DNA of 64,000 nucleotides from Pontibacillus salipaludis (GCF_014642405.1 NZ_BMIN01000001.1:360658-424657); one strand, 5' to 3'; counted from the stretch's first letter, positions 1 to 8,796 are shown. Notes: generated by a model from the letters alone, not told the origin. Translations and numbers: made by a program.

Positions 1-292
1 CCTTTACTTCCTTTTCAGTAACGCTTGGGTGGAATCTTACGCCACCTTTTGTAGGTCCCACTGCATCATTGTGTTGAGCCCGATAACCTGTAAAGATCTT
101 AATTGATCCATCATCCATTCGAACCGGGATTCGAACTGTCATCATTCTTACAGGTTCTTTAAGCAATTCAAACACTTCGGATGGGTACCCTAATTTATCA
201 AGTGCCTTATTAACCACAGTTTGAGTTGATTTTAATACGTCTAATTTGTCATGATTTTCATTCGCAGAATCTGCTGCTTTGTCGGCTACCAT
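1..292 (-). CDS. gudB: NAD-specific glutamate dehydrogenase, N-terminal part (runs off the window)
   Basis: The 97 visible residues match the N-terminus of bacterial catabolic glutamate dehydrogenase, which oxidatively deaminates glutamate to 2-oxoglutarate in the cytoplasm. The segment PVRMDDGSIKIFTGYRAQHN followed by GPTKGGVRFHP is the family's substrate-binding region. The start is the ATG at 292, preceded by a GGGAGG ribosome site. The neighbour ypbH matches the B. subtilis gudB region, so I use gudB. Regulation looks more like B. subtilis rocG, because a perfect CcpA site overlaps the promoter. The gene is cut by the window edge, so the catalytic lysine region is not visible. Confidence 0.9.
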   Translation of the reverse strand, partial: MVADKAADSANENHDKLDVLKSTQTVVNKALDKLGYPSEVFELLKEPVRMMTVRIPVRMDDGSIKIFTGYRAQHNDAVGPTKGGVRFHPSVTEKEVK

Positions 293-421
293 GAACTTAC
301 CTCCCATGAAAATTCGGTTCAGTCAATGTACATTCCATTTCTTCAGAAATTAGTATACAACTTCTTAAGCTTTATGGAAACACGAAAATACATATTTTGA
401 TGAAAACTAAACCTTTTGTAA

Positions 422-435
422 TGTAAGCGATTTCA
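422..435 (-). promoter_or_regulatory. cre site (CcpA operator) at the glutamate dehydrogenase promoter
   Basis: On the minus strand TGAAATCGCTTACA matches the cre consensus TGWAANCGNTNWCA at every position. It begins at the last base of the -10 box, so it covers the likely transcription start. CcpA bound here should block initiation when preferred sugars are present. Repression is inferred from position. Confidence 0.75.
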
Positions 436-463
436 TTATAATGGGGTATTCGAATTTCTGCAA
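435..463 (-). promoter_or_regulatory. SigA promoter of glutamate dehydrogenase
   Basis: On the minus strand TTGCAG (458-463), a 17-base spacer and TATAAT (435-440). The start codon is about 140 bases downstream. I see no other gene in the 293-599 interval. Confidence 0.75.
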
Positions 464-599
464 TTCTTTTCCCCCTATATTTATTATTCTGTTTTATCGT
501 AACATGTTCATAGAAATCCTTCTAATATTTACATAAATATTTTTCTTGTTCTATATAAAAAATGTTTTCAGAGCTATGATATGTATATGACTAATTCAC

Positions 600-633
600 A
601 AAAAAAAGATCGTCCGCTTTTATGGACCGATCT
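600..633 (-). terminator. Rho-independent terminator of ypbH
   Basis: Read on the minus strand, AGATCG with a bulged G and GGA pair with TCC and CGATCT, followed by a run of eight T. It lies just after the ypbH stop codon. Confidence 0.85.
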
Positions 634-638
634 CTTCT

Positions 639-1217
639 TTACTGAAAATAGGTTGTGATTTCCTGGACTGCATTTCCATTTAAAATCGTTTTCCCATACT
701 CATTTAAACGGTAACTAGTAACTGTACTTGGTGAGCCAAACTCAGAAAGAATAGCAATTAAGTCTTCACGGTTCAACTCTGCCATATCCTCATCAGAAAG
801 TTGCATATAGTAGTGGTCCATATAATAAACGGATCCACCTTTAATGCCTAACTGAAGTAAGTGGTGAGCCACTTGAATTATGTCTTCAAATGCATGGAAG
901 TTGAACATCATTTCTTTACTCTCATCAAGTGTAACTTTCATTTCAATATAGTCTTCATCATAATCTTCATTCGTTTGATCACTTTGTGTAACCACAATGA
1001 GCATGCCCTGAGCCTGCATCAGGTATACCTGAACTTGGAGCATCCCCTCTAGTTCCATTCCTAATTCGTCTGTAGCCTCGTACATCATGTCATGAAATAA
1101 TGCGTGAACAGCAGGTAGGTCTTGCCACAGATCCTCTCGTGATATCCCACGATCAAGCAAGTCATCAAACGTTAGAAATATTTTAAATTTATTACTAGAT
1201 AGCCTTTCAAGACGCAT
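639..1217 (-). CDS. ypbH: MecA-family adaptor protein YpbH
   Basis: A 192-residue MecA/YpbH-type adaptor. These proteins deliver substrates to the ClpC-ClpP protease in the cytoplasm; in B. subtilis MecA targets ComK and YpbH affects competence and sporulation. The start MRLERL and the C-terminal block GSPSTVTSYRLNEYGK are family signatures, and the acidic linker near residues 80-95 separates the N-terminal substrate domain from the C-terminal ClpC-binding domain. Length matches YpbH (about 194) better than MecA (about 218), and the position next to gudB agrees. A clear terminator follows. Confidence 0.9.
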   Translation of the reverse strand: MRLERLSSNKFKIFLTFDDLLDRGISREDLWQDLPAVHALFHDMMYEATDELGMELEGMLQVQVYLMQAQGMLIVVTQSDQTNEDYDEDYIEMKVTLDESKEMMFNFHAFEDIIQVAHHLLQLGIKGGSVYYMDHYYMQLSDEDMAELNREDLIAILSEFGSPSTVTSYRLNEYGKTILNGNAVQEITTYFQ

Positions 1218-1383
1218 TCACTCGTCCCCCTTTGAATGCATGTGCGATGCCTTACCTTAGTATATGTTTTTTTTGTAAGTTTGGTACTATTTTTAAAGTA
1301 TAAATTGGAATAGGCATAGCTACAAGAAATTTATTTAAATCATGCTATTTAGGAAGCAAAAGACTCGCGCCTAAACGCGAGTC

Positions 1384-2295
1384 TTAAGAATGATTGGACA
1401 GCCACTCTGACCAATCCGAACTATTGCTACCTATGATGTAAGGTTGTATGGGTTCCTTATCCTTTGGTGGTAAGGTATCTAATGCGTAGCCCCCTAGCCC
1501 AATCGCCAAATCTGGATAGCGTTCTTTTAAAGCATCAGCTATGTGTACTGTTGCAGGAATATTCTTCTTCATTGTGCAAGACATAAACAGATACGATGGC
1601 TTTAGTTCATTCACGATCACTTCAACATCGCCTGGAGCGATACTTTGACCTAAATAAACAACATCGTATCCTTGTCTTTTTAGATAAAGACTGAAAATCA
1701 ATATACCTAATTCATGCTTCTCATTAGGACCACATACACACACAGCTTTCGGTTGCATATGATTAACAGGCATTGAGATCAACATCATCCCTAATCTAGA
1801 GCGTAGAAAGTTACTTGCAAAATGTTCATGCACACTAGAAATTTCATTCGCTTCCCACAAGTTCCCAATCTTAACTAATATGGGACCCACTACATCAATT
1901 GCTACTTTTTCTGGTGAGAATAAGCTAAATGCATGATCTAGTTTCATCTGAGCATCTCGTTCATTAAACTGTAACAACGCATCTAATAATTCGTCGGACA
2001 TCGCTTCAATATGACTTTCTTTTGAAGAAACATTTTCTTCCTCAACGTTTGATTGATTGTTCTGATTGTTCTCAAGCAAAGAAACCGCTTGAGATATAGT
2101 AAAACCTCTATTCACTTTATCTATTAACCATTTCAATACTTTAATATGCTCATCTGTATACAAACGATGACCAGCCTCATTACGTGTCGGGCGTATCATT
2201 TTATACCTACGTTCCCATGCTCGAAGAGTTCCTGATTGAATTCCGAGCATTGTAGAAACGGCTTTGATGTTGTATTTACCTTGAGTGCTGGACAT
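1384..2295 (-). CDS. MerR-family regulator with B12-binding domain, CarH/LitR-like
   Basis: A 303-residue regulator. Residues 5-75 form a MerR winged helix (GTLRAWERRY recognition helix, AGHRLY wing). Residues 95-175 form the four-helix cap and 180-300 the cobalamin-binding Rossmann domain. W147 followed after nine residues by E157-H158 reproduces the W-x9-EH light-sensing motif of CarH, and E192-x-H194-x-x-G197 corresponds to the cobalt-ligand motif DxHxxG with D changed to E. Known CarH proteins bind adenosylcobalamin, form DNA-binding tetramers in the dark and fall apart in light, usually controlling carotenoid genes. No carotenoid gene is seen in this window, so the target is unknown. A redox or B12-only sensor is an alternative. 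Confidence 0.85.
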   Translation of the reverse strand: MSSTQGKYNIKAVSTMLGIQSGTLRAWERRYKMIRPTRNEAGHRLYTDEHIKVLKWLIDKVNRGFTISQAVSLLENNQNNQSNVEEENVSSKESHIEAMSDELLDALLQFNERDAQMKLDHAFSLFSPEKVAIDVVGPILVKIGNLWEANEISSVHEHFASNFLRSRLGMMLISMPVNHMQPKAVCVCGPNEKHELGILIFSLYLKRQGYDVVYLGQSIAPGDVEVIVNELKPSYLFMSCTMKKNIPATVHIADALKERYPDLAIGLGGYALDTLPPKDKEPIQPYIIGSNSSDWSEWLSNHS

Positions 2296-2325
2296 ACCTT
2301 ATCCCCCATAAATCTATTTGATCTT

Positions 2326-2354
2326 ATTATAAAAAAGAAAGCGCTTTGTGTAAA
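2326..2354 (-). promoter_or_regulatory. SigA promoter of the CarH-like gene with palindrome in the spacer
   Basis: On the minus strand TTTACA (2349-2354), a 17-base spacer and TATAAT (2326-2331). The spacer holds the perfect palindrome AAAGCGCTTT (2338-2347). This could be an operator for the regulator itself or a weak cre site (11 of 14 cre positions match). Confidence 0.65.
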
Positions 2355-2401
2355 CTATGTATGGGTTTTGGATATGCTTTGCACAAATTATTATCGATAA
2401 C

Positions 2402-2782
2402 TTAGAACGATTTACTCTTAATACTCCCTTTTTGTTGCTCTTTCCCCTTCATGGAAAGAATACCATAGATGACAGACATACAGAAAACAAGGGCCACAAC
2501 TTTTATAGAAAAAACGACCAGCACAGCAGGACTTAACCATCCTAACAAGGATAATACTTTCACTTCTGTACGAACGTTCGTTTGTACTACGGCCCGAAAC
2601 AACAAGCCATGGTTTATACAAGCCACAAGCAAACACAAGCTTCCAAATAAGAAATCAACCGGGGCTAATATGGCCAGTAAGAAAAAATCTGACGAGAGCG
2701 GTACTCTAGCAAACGGAAGCCAATATATAGAGAAAAAGGTTGCAAACCAAGCTACACCACTAATGATTAAAGCACTAAACAA
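2402..2782 (-). CDS. Small integral membrane protein of unknown function
   Basis: I do not recognise this 126-residue protein. It has about four hydrophobic segments (roughly residues 3-22, 32-57, 74-96 and 96-112) and a short basic C-terminal tail rich in Lys and Ser. The start is a TTG preceded by GGGGGGAGGGG with six bases of spacing, which is a strong ribosome site for a weak start codon. It lies 54 bases downstream of the CBS-domain gene on the same strand and may share its transcript. The reading frame on the opposite strand is a shadow. Confidence 0.6.
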   Translation of the reverse strand: MFSALIISGVAWFATFFSIYWLPFARVPLSSDFFLLAILAPVDFLFGSLCLLVACINHGLLFRAVVQTNVRTEVKVLSLLGWLSPAVLVVFSIKVVALVFCMSVIYGILSMKGKEQQKGSIKSKSF

Positions 2783-2836
2783 TAAAAACCCCTCCCCCCA
2801 CCCATTATATGGATGTGAGGCTGGGTCTAGTCCTGT

Positions 2837-3478
2837 TTAATCTTCTTTAATATCAAGGATTCTGAAGCCAGAACGTTCTAGTTTCTTAGCAAATTTCTCT
2901 ATATTATCTTTCTTTTCAATTTTCAACACGATTCTTCTTGTAAGTTTAGCAGTTTCATCAAAAGTAGCTAAAGAAATGATATTTTCATGATATTGCTTAA
3001 CAATTTCAGCTAAACGAGCAATGCGGCCTTCAGATTCCTCTGAAGTAAATGCAATTCGAACCCCTTTCTTCTTCATACCAAAGGCACTTTCAAACTGCTC
3101 TAAAACATCGTAACGTGTAACGATACCTAAGAATTTGCGATGATCCCCAATTACTGCAACTACAGAAAAACCTTTGAAAGTCGTTAGTGTTTGTTCAAAC
3201 ACATCGCTTTCCGTAATGTAGAGATCCTCATAAGCCATCGCATCCCCAACTTTTCGTTCAGCTAAAAAGGAATCTTTTGTCATCCCGCTCTCAAAAAAGT
3301 TCTTATAGATCAGTTCTTTTGAAACCATCCCTCTAAAGGTACCTTCTACTACGACTGGCATCCCTTGAATATCATTTTCATTAAGCCTATCAATTACTTC
3401 TTTTAACGGAGTATCTACAGACGCCGTCCAACATTCATGAGCATCTTTCATAATTCCCTTTACAAACATCGTCTTCAC
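2837..3478 (-). CDS. CBS-pair and ACT-like domain protein
   Basis: A 213-residue cytoplasmic protein with two CBS repeats (about residues 5-60 and 78-132) and a C-terminal ACT-like domain (about 140-210). The layout is the same as that of B. subtilis AcuB, but the sequence is not close enough to use that name. CBS pairs bind adenine nucleotides, so an energy- or ligand-sensing role is likely; the partner is unknown. It heads a possible two-gene unit with the small membrane protein downstream and diverges from the cotJ operon. Confidence 0.75.
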   Translation of the reverse strand: MKTMFVKGIMKDAHECWTASVDTPLKEVIDRLNENDIQGMPVVVEGTFRGMVSKELIYKNFFESGMTKDSFLAERKVGDAMAYEDLYITESDVFEQTLTTFKGFSVVAVIGDHRKFLGIVTRYDVLEQFESAFGMKKKGVRIAFTSEESEGRIARLAEIVKQYHENIISLATFDETAKLTRRIVLKIEKKDNIEKFAKKLERSGFRILDIKED

Positions 3479-3588
3479 CTCAATTTATGTAATGATATAA
3501 CAGTACCCTTCATAAAAATATTCGATTAAAAAAACAAAATCCCTTCTTTGAGATAAGGATTAAACTTGTAATAGGATAAGGTTTAACA

Positions 3589-3617
3589 AAATATCCATAA
3601 ATAGTAGTGGTATGAAT
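3589..3617 (+). promoter_or_regulatory. Possible SigE promoter of cotJABC
   Basis: AAATATC (3589-3595), 14 bases, then GTATGAAT (3610-3617). This is a moderate match to the mother-cell SigE consensus; cotJ is SigE-controlled in B. subtilis. The start codon of cotJA is about 30 bases downstream. Confidence 0.35.
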
Positions 3618-3646
3618 GTAAGTTCAACAGAAAGGAGTTAATGGTG

Positions 3647-3865
3647 ATGTTCACTCAAGTGAAGTACTACCAGCCCTATAACAGCCCACATGACCCCTGC
3701 CCGCCTATTCGTGTAAAAAGTTACCAGACGCCACCTCAACTTTATATAGGGTTCCAACCCCAAAATTTACAACAGTTTAGTCCTAAACAAGCCCTTTATT
3801 GCGGAACCCTTTGGCCAGCTTTTTACAGTCCTTACCCAAATCCTGACGGGAGTGATGACAAATGA
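3647..3865 (+). CDS. cotJA: Spore coat-associated protein CotJA
   Basis: A short Pro/Tyr/Gln-rich protein (72 residues from this start) of the CotJA family, found in the inner spore coat. The core QTPPQLYIGFQPQNLQQFSPK and the following LYCGTLWPAFYSPY are typical. An ATG at 3641 is only three bases from the GGAG at 3634-3637, while the ATG at 3647 has nine bases, so I choose 3647. Its stop overlaps the start of cotJB by four bases. It is the first gene of a three-gene operon made in the mother cell. Confidence 0.85.
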   Translation: MFTQVKYYQPYNSPHDPCPPIRVKSYQTPPQLYIGFQPQNLQQFSPKQALYCGTLWPAFYSPYPNPDGSDDK

Positions 3866-4125
3866 ACCAGCCCCTCCCACCTTCATATTACGAATTGCTA
3901 GAGGAAATTCAAGCTGTAGATTTTGTTCTAGTTGAACTTACTTTATATTTAGACACTCATCCTGAAGATTATGAAGCAATCGGACAATTCAATCAGTTCG
4001 CTCAACAAAGTAAGAAGCTTAAGAAGCAATATGAACAACAATATGGGCCTCTTCGACAATATGGGGAAAGTTATTCAGGATATCCTTGGAATTGGAACAG
4101 TGCCCCTTGGCCATGGCAAGTGTAA
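3862..4125 (+). CDS. cotJB: Spore coat protein CotJB
   Basis: An 87-residue CotJB-family protein. The N-terminal helix (YELLEEIQAVDFVLVELTLYL) and the C-terminal aromatic tail with GYPWNWN...PWPWQV are characteristic. It overlaps cotJA by four bases and is followed 14 bases later by cotJC, with a GAAGGAGG ribosome site between. It is thought to help place CotJC in the coat; the exact role is not known. Confidence 0.88.
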   Translation: MNQPLPPSYYELLEEIQAVDFVLVELTLYLDTHPEDYEAIGQFNQFAQQSKKLKKQYEQQYGPLRQYGESYSGYPWNWNSAPWPWQV

Positions 4126-4139
4126 GAAGGAGGTAGAGT

Positions 4140-4709
4140 ATGTGGTATTATGAGAAAAAATTACAGTATCCTGTTAGGGTAAGTTCCTGTAACCCGCAAC
4201 TTGCAAAATACTTAATCGAACAATATGGTGGAGCTGATGGCGAGCTTTCTGCAGCTCTAAGATATCTAAATCAGAGGTACACCATCCCTGATAAAGTTGT
4301 AGGTCTCTTAACTGATATCGGTACAGAAGAATTCGCCCATTTAGAAATGATTGCGACTATGGTATATAAACTTACAAAAGACGCAACACCAGAACAGATG
4401 AAGGCTGCTGGTTTAGGTGCGCATTACGCTAATCATGAGCATGCTCTTTATTATGAAAACGCTGCCGGTTCGGCGTGGACCGCCACGTACATTGCCGCTA
4501 AAGGGGATCCTATTGCGGACTTATACGAGGATATTGCCGCAGAGGAAAAAGCACGTGCTACTTATCAATGGATCATAAATTTATCTGATGATCCTGACTT
4601 AAATGATGGGTTAAAATATCTAAGGGAGAGAGAAATCATACATTCACAACGTTTCCGGGAAGCAGTTGAGATTTTAAAAGAAGAGCGAGATCGCAAAATC
4701 TTTTTTTAA
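4140..4709 (+). CDS. cotJC: Manganese catalase-like spore coat protein CotJC
   Basis: A 189-residue protein of the dimanganese catalase family in the spore coat. The di-metal ligands are in place: E35, E64-x-x-H67, a glutamate at 135/136 and E165-x-x-H168, on four long helices. These enzymes break hydrogen peroxide into water and oxygen. Length fits CotJC. It ends the cotJABC operon and is followed by a strong terminator. Enzyme activity in the spore is inferred from the intact ligand set. Confidence 0.92.
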   Translation: MWYYEKKLQYPVRVSSCNPQLAKYLIEQYGGADGELSAALRYLNQRYTIPDKVVGLLTDIGTEEFAHLEMIATMVYKLTKDATPEQMKAAGLGAHYANHEHALYYENAAGSAWTATYIAAKGDPIADLYEDIAAEEKARATYQWIINLSDDPDLNDGLKYLREREIIHSQRFREAVEILKEERDRKIFF

Positions 4710-4744
4710 CAAGTATAGATAACGAAGGGGAACACCATAAAATT

Positions 4745-4783
4745 AAGAGGTTTAGAGTCATCAAACTCTGAACCTCTTTTTGA
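4745..4783 (+). terminator. Rho-independent terminator of cotJABC
   Basis: A 14-bp stem, AAGAGGTT-AGAGT pairing with ACTCT-AACCTCTT, with a six-base loop and a T run. It lies 36 bases after the cotJC stop. Confidence 0.9.
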
Positions 4784-4877
4784 AATTCATTCTTTAGCCA
4801 CTATTTTATAGCACTCACATTAGTCATGCCTTGAATAACTTTCTAAAGGGCATTTTGAGCTCATGTTTTCTTCTAAT

Positions 4878-5126
4878 TTACAAAAAATAAAGTGGGAGAA
4901 GTACTATTAAACCAACAAAAAGGAAAACTAATAATCGAATGAATGGATATTTTATTTTCCATTTCACTTTAGTTGACTTCCCTCTATGTACCTCACTTCT
5001 AGATGGAAGGTTATAAATAAGTCCACTTGATCGTTCTTGACTAACTTCTTGCAACACACTTTTGTCTTCTTTCATTCTTCGTCGCAAATTCTTCGCTTGG
5101 TCATTGTGGCTATGGGATTCTTCCAA
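4878..5126 (-). CDS. Small single-pass membrane protein, possible short YpbE
   Basis: An 82-residue protein with a charged N-terminal 55 residues and one hydrophobic segment (about 60-80) ending at the C-terminus. It follows ypbD by six bases in the ypbB-recS-ypbD unit. In B. subtilis that place is held by ypbE, which has a similar cytoplasmic segment and membrane helix followed by a LysM domain. Here translation stops straight after the helix, and the sequence beyond the stop encodes no LysM in any frame I could follow. It is either a natural short form or a truncated ypbE. Confidence 0.6.
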   Translation of the reverse strand: MEESHSHNDQAKNLRRRMKEDKSVLQEVSQERSSGLIYNLPSRSEVHRGKSTKVKWKIKYPFIRLLVFLFVGLIVLLPLYFL

Positions 5127-5132
5127 CTTTCT

Positions 5133-5705
5133 TCACCTCAGTATACGATATCGAATCATGATTCCTAACACGAGATCAATAATGAAATGGGCAAATATCG
5201 TAACCCACAAATTCTCTGTAATTTCGTACATCCATCCAATATAAAAACTGATAGCTATAACCGAAACGAACAATACAGGTTTGTTCAAATAACGAATGTG
5301 AACGAGCGCAAATGATATACTAGCAGCCAAATACCCATATTCTGTTTGAATTACCCCACGAAATAATAATTCCTCCGCTAAAGCTACAAAAAATGTCAAA
5401 CCAACAATCTCTAGAATAGGAAGGCTTCTGAAAACTTTTTCATTAATCCCACCGTCGTCATAAAAACGTTTTGGCATAACCGACATGAGCAATACATCTA
5501 AGCCTAGTATAAGAAGAGCTGCTGATCCACCATAATATATAATACCTTCAATGTTCCAAGTGAATAAATCATACCAATCTTTAATGGAGTCAAATAAAAA
5601 CCAACTACACACTAGAGAAAGGGCTAGAATGATGATTTGAGTGATGTAGAGCTGGGTTACGACTTGACGATCTGTCATTTTTTTTATTAAGTCAGCTTGA
5701 TTCAT
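5133..5705 (-). CDS. ypbD: CPBP-family intramembrane glutamic protease YpbD
   Basis: A 190-residue multi-pass membrane protein of the CAAX protease and bacteriocin-processing (CPBP) family. The three catalytic motifs are visible: E111-E112-x-x-x-R116 (EELLFRG), H136 in FALVH, and H173-x-x-x-D177 (HFIID). It overlaps the 3' end of recS by four bases and so is translationally coupled to it. Substrates of YpbD are not known. Length and position match B. subtilis ypbD. Confidence 0.87.
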   Translation of the reverse strand: MNQADLIKKMTDRQVVTQLYITQIIILALSLVCSWFLFDSIKDWYDLFTWNIEGIIYYGGSAALLILGLDVLLMSVMPKRFYDDGGINEKVFRSLPILEIVGLTFFVALAEELLFRGVIQTEYGYLAASISFALVHIRYLNKPVLFVSVIAISFYIGWMYEITENLWVTIFAHFIIDLVLGIMIRYRILR

Positions 5706-7243
5706 TCAGACCCCCCCTGTAAAAAAATCCTTTGGAGTTCTTCTTCCCAATTTAACATCTCGGTTCGCTGATTGAAGTTATTGTTTGTTTCCCATAAATC
5801 AAATGCAAAGTCACAGCGATCGCAACAAAAACCAGTAGGTTCTTTTAATGTGGTTTGAAATGAACGATATAAGCTAGACCTTAAACAGTTTTCTGAGTGC
5901 ACCCAATGTAGGAGTTCCGCTAATTTATTTTGTTTAATCATGGTTCTCTCATGAATAAACCTAAGGATTGAATAATAAGCGTCTTCCCAGCCGCTTTGAT
6001 GCTTGAGAATATTTTTCCCTTTAATAAGCCCATGCTTCTCAAATTGATAGGATAAAAAGCGCCATTGAACCTCACTAAGTTGTAATGTTTCTTCAATATC
6101 CTCTGTTCGTTCCGGGATACACATACCTTTAGAGGATAATGATTGTAAGTAACGCATCGCGTTTGAAACCATCTCTTCAGAAGGTAGTTCTGTCTCTATA
6201 AAACGCTTAGGAATTTCGCCATCTCCTGGGCTATAGAGGGTTAAGCTAACACTTTGAAATCCATCTCGCCCTGCCCGACCTATCTCTTGCAAGAAAGATT
6301 CAACCTGCGAGGGAATATGAGCATGCACAACTAGTCGTATATTCCCTTTGTTAACACCCATCCCAAAAGCGCTAGTGCAACAAATCACATCTAATTGGTT
6401 ATTCATAAATTGTTGTTGGATCAGTAAACGATCTACCTGATCCATTCCACCATGATAATAGGCAATCCTTAAATCCTGTACACGTTGACTTAATTCATGT
6501 GCCGCTTTTTCAGTCCACTGTCGACTTGAAAAGTAAATCATGGTCGGTACTGAATGTGTATTTAATATATCCGCCAAACGTTGCATCTTCTCTTCCATAC
6601 CAGTAACATGTTCTACTGAAAATGCAATGTTTTCTCTATCCATGGGATAAATGTGCTTACGCATTTCTGGCCGATTAATTTGTTTCAAAATATCATCTTG
6701 GACATGCACAGGAGCAGTAGCACTTAAAGCCAATACGGTTGGTTCTTTTAACTGCTTCAGTGTTTCATCCAACTTTAAATAATCCGTTCGAAACTCATGC
6801 CCCCATTGTGAAATACAATGCGCTTCATCCACTACTAGTAACGAAACCGAAACTTTCTCTTTCAAAACCTGTAGGAACTGCTCATTTTGAAGCATCTCTG
6901 GTGAACAATAGACTAATTTGTATTGATCAATATGAGTATACACTTGTTGCTTTTGTTGTGGATTCAAAAAGCTGTTTATGGCCACTACGCGCTTCATACC
7001 CTGTTGTTTTAACTGCTTCACCTGGTCAACCATTAATGAAATTAAGGGACTTACCACGATTACAGTTCCCTCTAGCACAAGAGCAGGCAATTGATAACAC
7101 ATTGATTTACCAGTACCAGTAGGTAAGATGCCTAAAACATCATTCCCCTTTAGTAAATCTTCGATAATCTCTCTTTGACCTTCTCTAAATTGTTCGTATC
7201 CAAAGTTATGATACAGTAGCTTTTCAAGTGTTTCGTGATTCAT
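5702..7243 (-). CDS. recS: RecQ-family ATP-dependent DNA helicase RecS
   Basis: A 513-residue superfamily 2 helicase. Walker A is GTGKS at about residue 43-47, the DEAH box is at 139-142 followed by CISQWGHEFR, and motif VI is QEIGRAGRDG. A partial zinc-binding segment with CCDRCDF lies near the C-terminus, but the HRDC domain of long RecQ proteins is missing, as in B. subtilis RecS (about 496 residues). It unwinds 3'-tailed DNA during repair of stalled forks. Its start overlaps the end of ypbB by 20 bases. Confidence 0.92.
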   Translation of the reverse strand: MNHETLEKLLYHNFGYEQFREGQREIIEDLLKGNDVLGILPTGTGKSMCYQLPALVLEGTVIVVSPLISLMVDQVKQLKQQGMKRVVAINSFLNPQQKQQVYTHIDQYKLVYCSPEMLQNEQFLQVLKEKVSVSLLVVDEAHCISQWGHEFRTDYLKLDETLKQLKEPTVLALSATAPVHVQDDILKQINRPEMRKHIYPMDRENIAFSVEHVTGMEEKMQRLADILNTHSVPTMIYFSSRQWTEKAAHELSQRVQDLRIAYYHGGMDQVDRLLIQQQFMNNQLDVICCTSAFGMGVNKGNIRLVVHAHIPSQVESFLQEIGRAGRDGFQSVSLTLYSPGDGEIPKRFIETELPSEEMVSNAMRYLQSLSSKGMCIPERTEDIEETLQLSEVQWRFLSYQFEKHGLIKGKNILKHQSGWEDAYYSILRFIHERTMIKQNKLAELLHWVHSENCLRSSLYRSFQTTLKEPTGFCCDRCDFAFDLWETNNNFNQRTEMLNWEEELQRIFLQGGSE

Positions 7244-8291
7244 GATTTGACACTCCTTGTGACGCTGCTAACACAAGCCGAATTTCAAAATAAGAGTAAT
7301 CTCCACTCAGCTCATCTCGAATTGTTTTCAATCGATTCGTGTTTAATACATTTGCTGTATGGGAAATGTTTTGTGCCGCTTCTTTCGTAACATAGTTATC
7401 AATACGAAAATGCGGATTCACTAGAGCAATTTCTACAATATGGTCTTGGATGGTACTCATTTTTAATTTACGAATCCTCGCTATGTTCTCGAGGGAATGG
7501 CCTTTCTCAATCCATTCAAACGTTTTTTGAGCAGAATGAGTAAGAGGATAGGTCACTTGAAGGTCTTCACACATTTGAAATAAGTAAGGATAGGTGCTTT
7601 GATGATCTAAAACCCTCTGTAACAAATAATGAATAACAGCTTGAAGGGTAATGGTGACATCATGAACAGAAAGATTATAGCGCATAGCCAGCTGATCTTT
7701 ACTCATTCCATAGCGATGGTAAGAAGACAAACGATAGGTTGTAAATTCAGCAATCCATTCAGGCATCCCTTTTAAAAGACCATACAATTCAGAGTATAAG
7801 CGCTGTAAGTATTCACGCAGATTGGATTGTTCATATCGATACTTTACTTTCACCCAGTTCAAAACCTCTTTTCTGTCGTCAACTGGAATAAATTGATGCT
7901 GACCTGAAGCGATATTAGAAGCCGTCTGTACGAATACTACTAAACGACCCCAAAATTGCTGATCCATATGCTGATATGTAGTACCATTCAGCCAAGCTAA
8001 GGGTGTATGTTCTATTGGTTCTTTGTTAAGAATCTCCATTCCAGCTTCTGTTAATCGAATTTCTCGTTCTTTTGTAGTGATATAATGTAGAGCCTTTAAA
8101 TTTCTTAACTCTTGCATTAATTCATCTCGAGTGATCGTGCGATATATCCCAAAAAAAGTTGATAGTTGATATGCGTAAACATCTTGGAATGTCTGTGAAG
8201 ATTTCTTACCTGTTAGCATATGTAAAATTGCTGAAGCACTTCTTTCACCTTGTAATTGTTGAATGCTGTGAAGTAATAAAGTGTTAAACAT
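7224..8291 (-). CDS. ypbB: Helix-turn-helix protein YpbB
   Basis: A 355-residue protein always found beside recS in Bacillaceae and matching YpbB in length and position. The C-terminal half (about 255-345) is a helix-turn-helix domain of the type found at the end of RecQ proteins (THSAQKTFEWIEKGHSLENIARIRKLKMSTIQDHIVEI spans it). This suggests that RecS plus YpbB together supply what longer RecQ proteins carry in one chain; that is an inference. It overlaps recS by 20 bases and diverges from fer. Confidence 0.85.
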   Translation of the reverse strand: MFNTLLLHSIQQLQGERSASAILHMLTGKKSSQTFQDVYAYQLSTFFGIYRTITRDELMQELRNLKALHYITTKEREIRLTEAGMEILNKEPIEHTPLAWLNGTTYQHMDQQFWGRLVVFVQTASNIASGQHQFIPVDDRKEVLNWVKVKYRYEQSNLREYLQRLYSELYGLLKGMPEWIAEFTTYRLSSYHRYGMSKDQLAMRYNLSVHDVTITLQAVIHYLLQRVLDHQSTYPYLFQMCEDLQVTYPLTHSAQKTFEWIEKGHSLENIARIRKLKMSTIQDHIVEIALVNPHFRIDNYVTKEAAQNISHTANVLNTNRLKTIRDELSGDYSYFEIRLVLAASQGVSNHESRNT

Positions 8292-8387
8292 GGAATCCCC
8301 TTTCTCTACCCTTCAGAAAGCTATTTGAAGGGCCACGTCAAGCTTAGGTTGCATAATGAATTCGCCGATTTTTAGTTGAAATGTTAA

Positions 8388-8747
<360 letters not shown>

Positions 8748-8760
8748 ACTATCTTCCTAA

Positions 8761-8796
8761 AAAGATCCCTTCATATTAATGGAGGGATCTTTTTTA
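8761..8796. terminator. Bidirectional terminator between fer and the XRE regulator
   Basis: Stem AAAGATCCCT...AGGGATCTTT with T runs on both strands; it serves fer on the plus strand and touches the end of the convergent gene. Confidence 0.85.

Noticed and set aside
2469..2840. 123-codon plus frame opposite the small membrane protein
   Set aside because: Antisense shadow: it continues into the ribosome-site region of the minus-strand gene and has no start signal.
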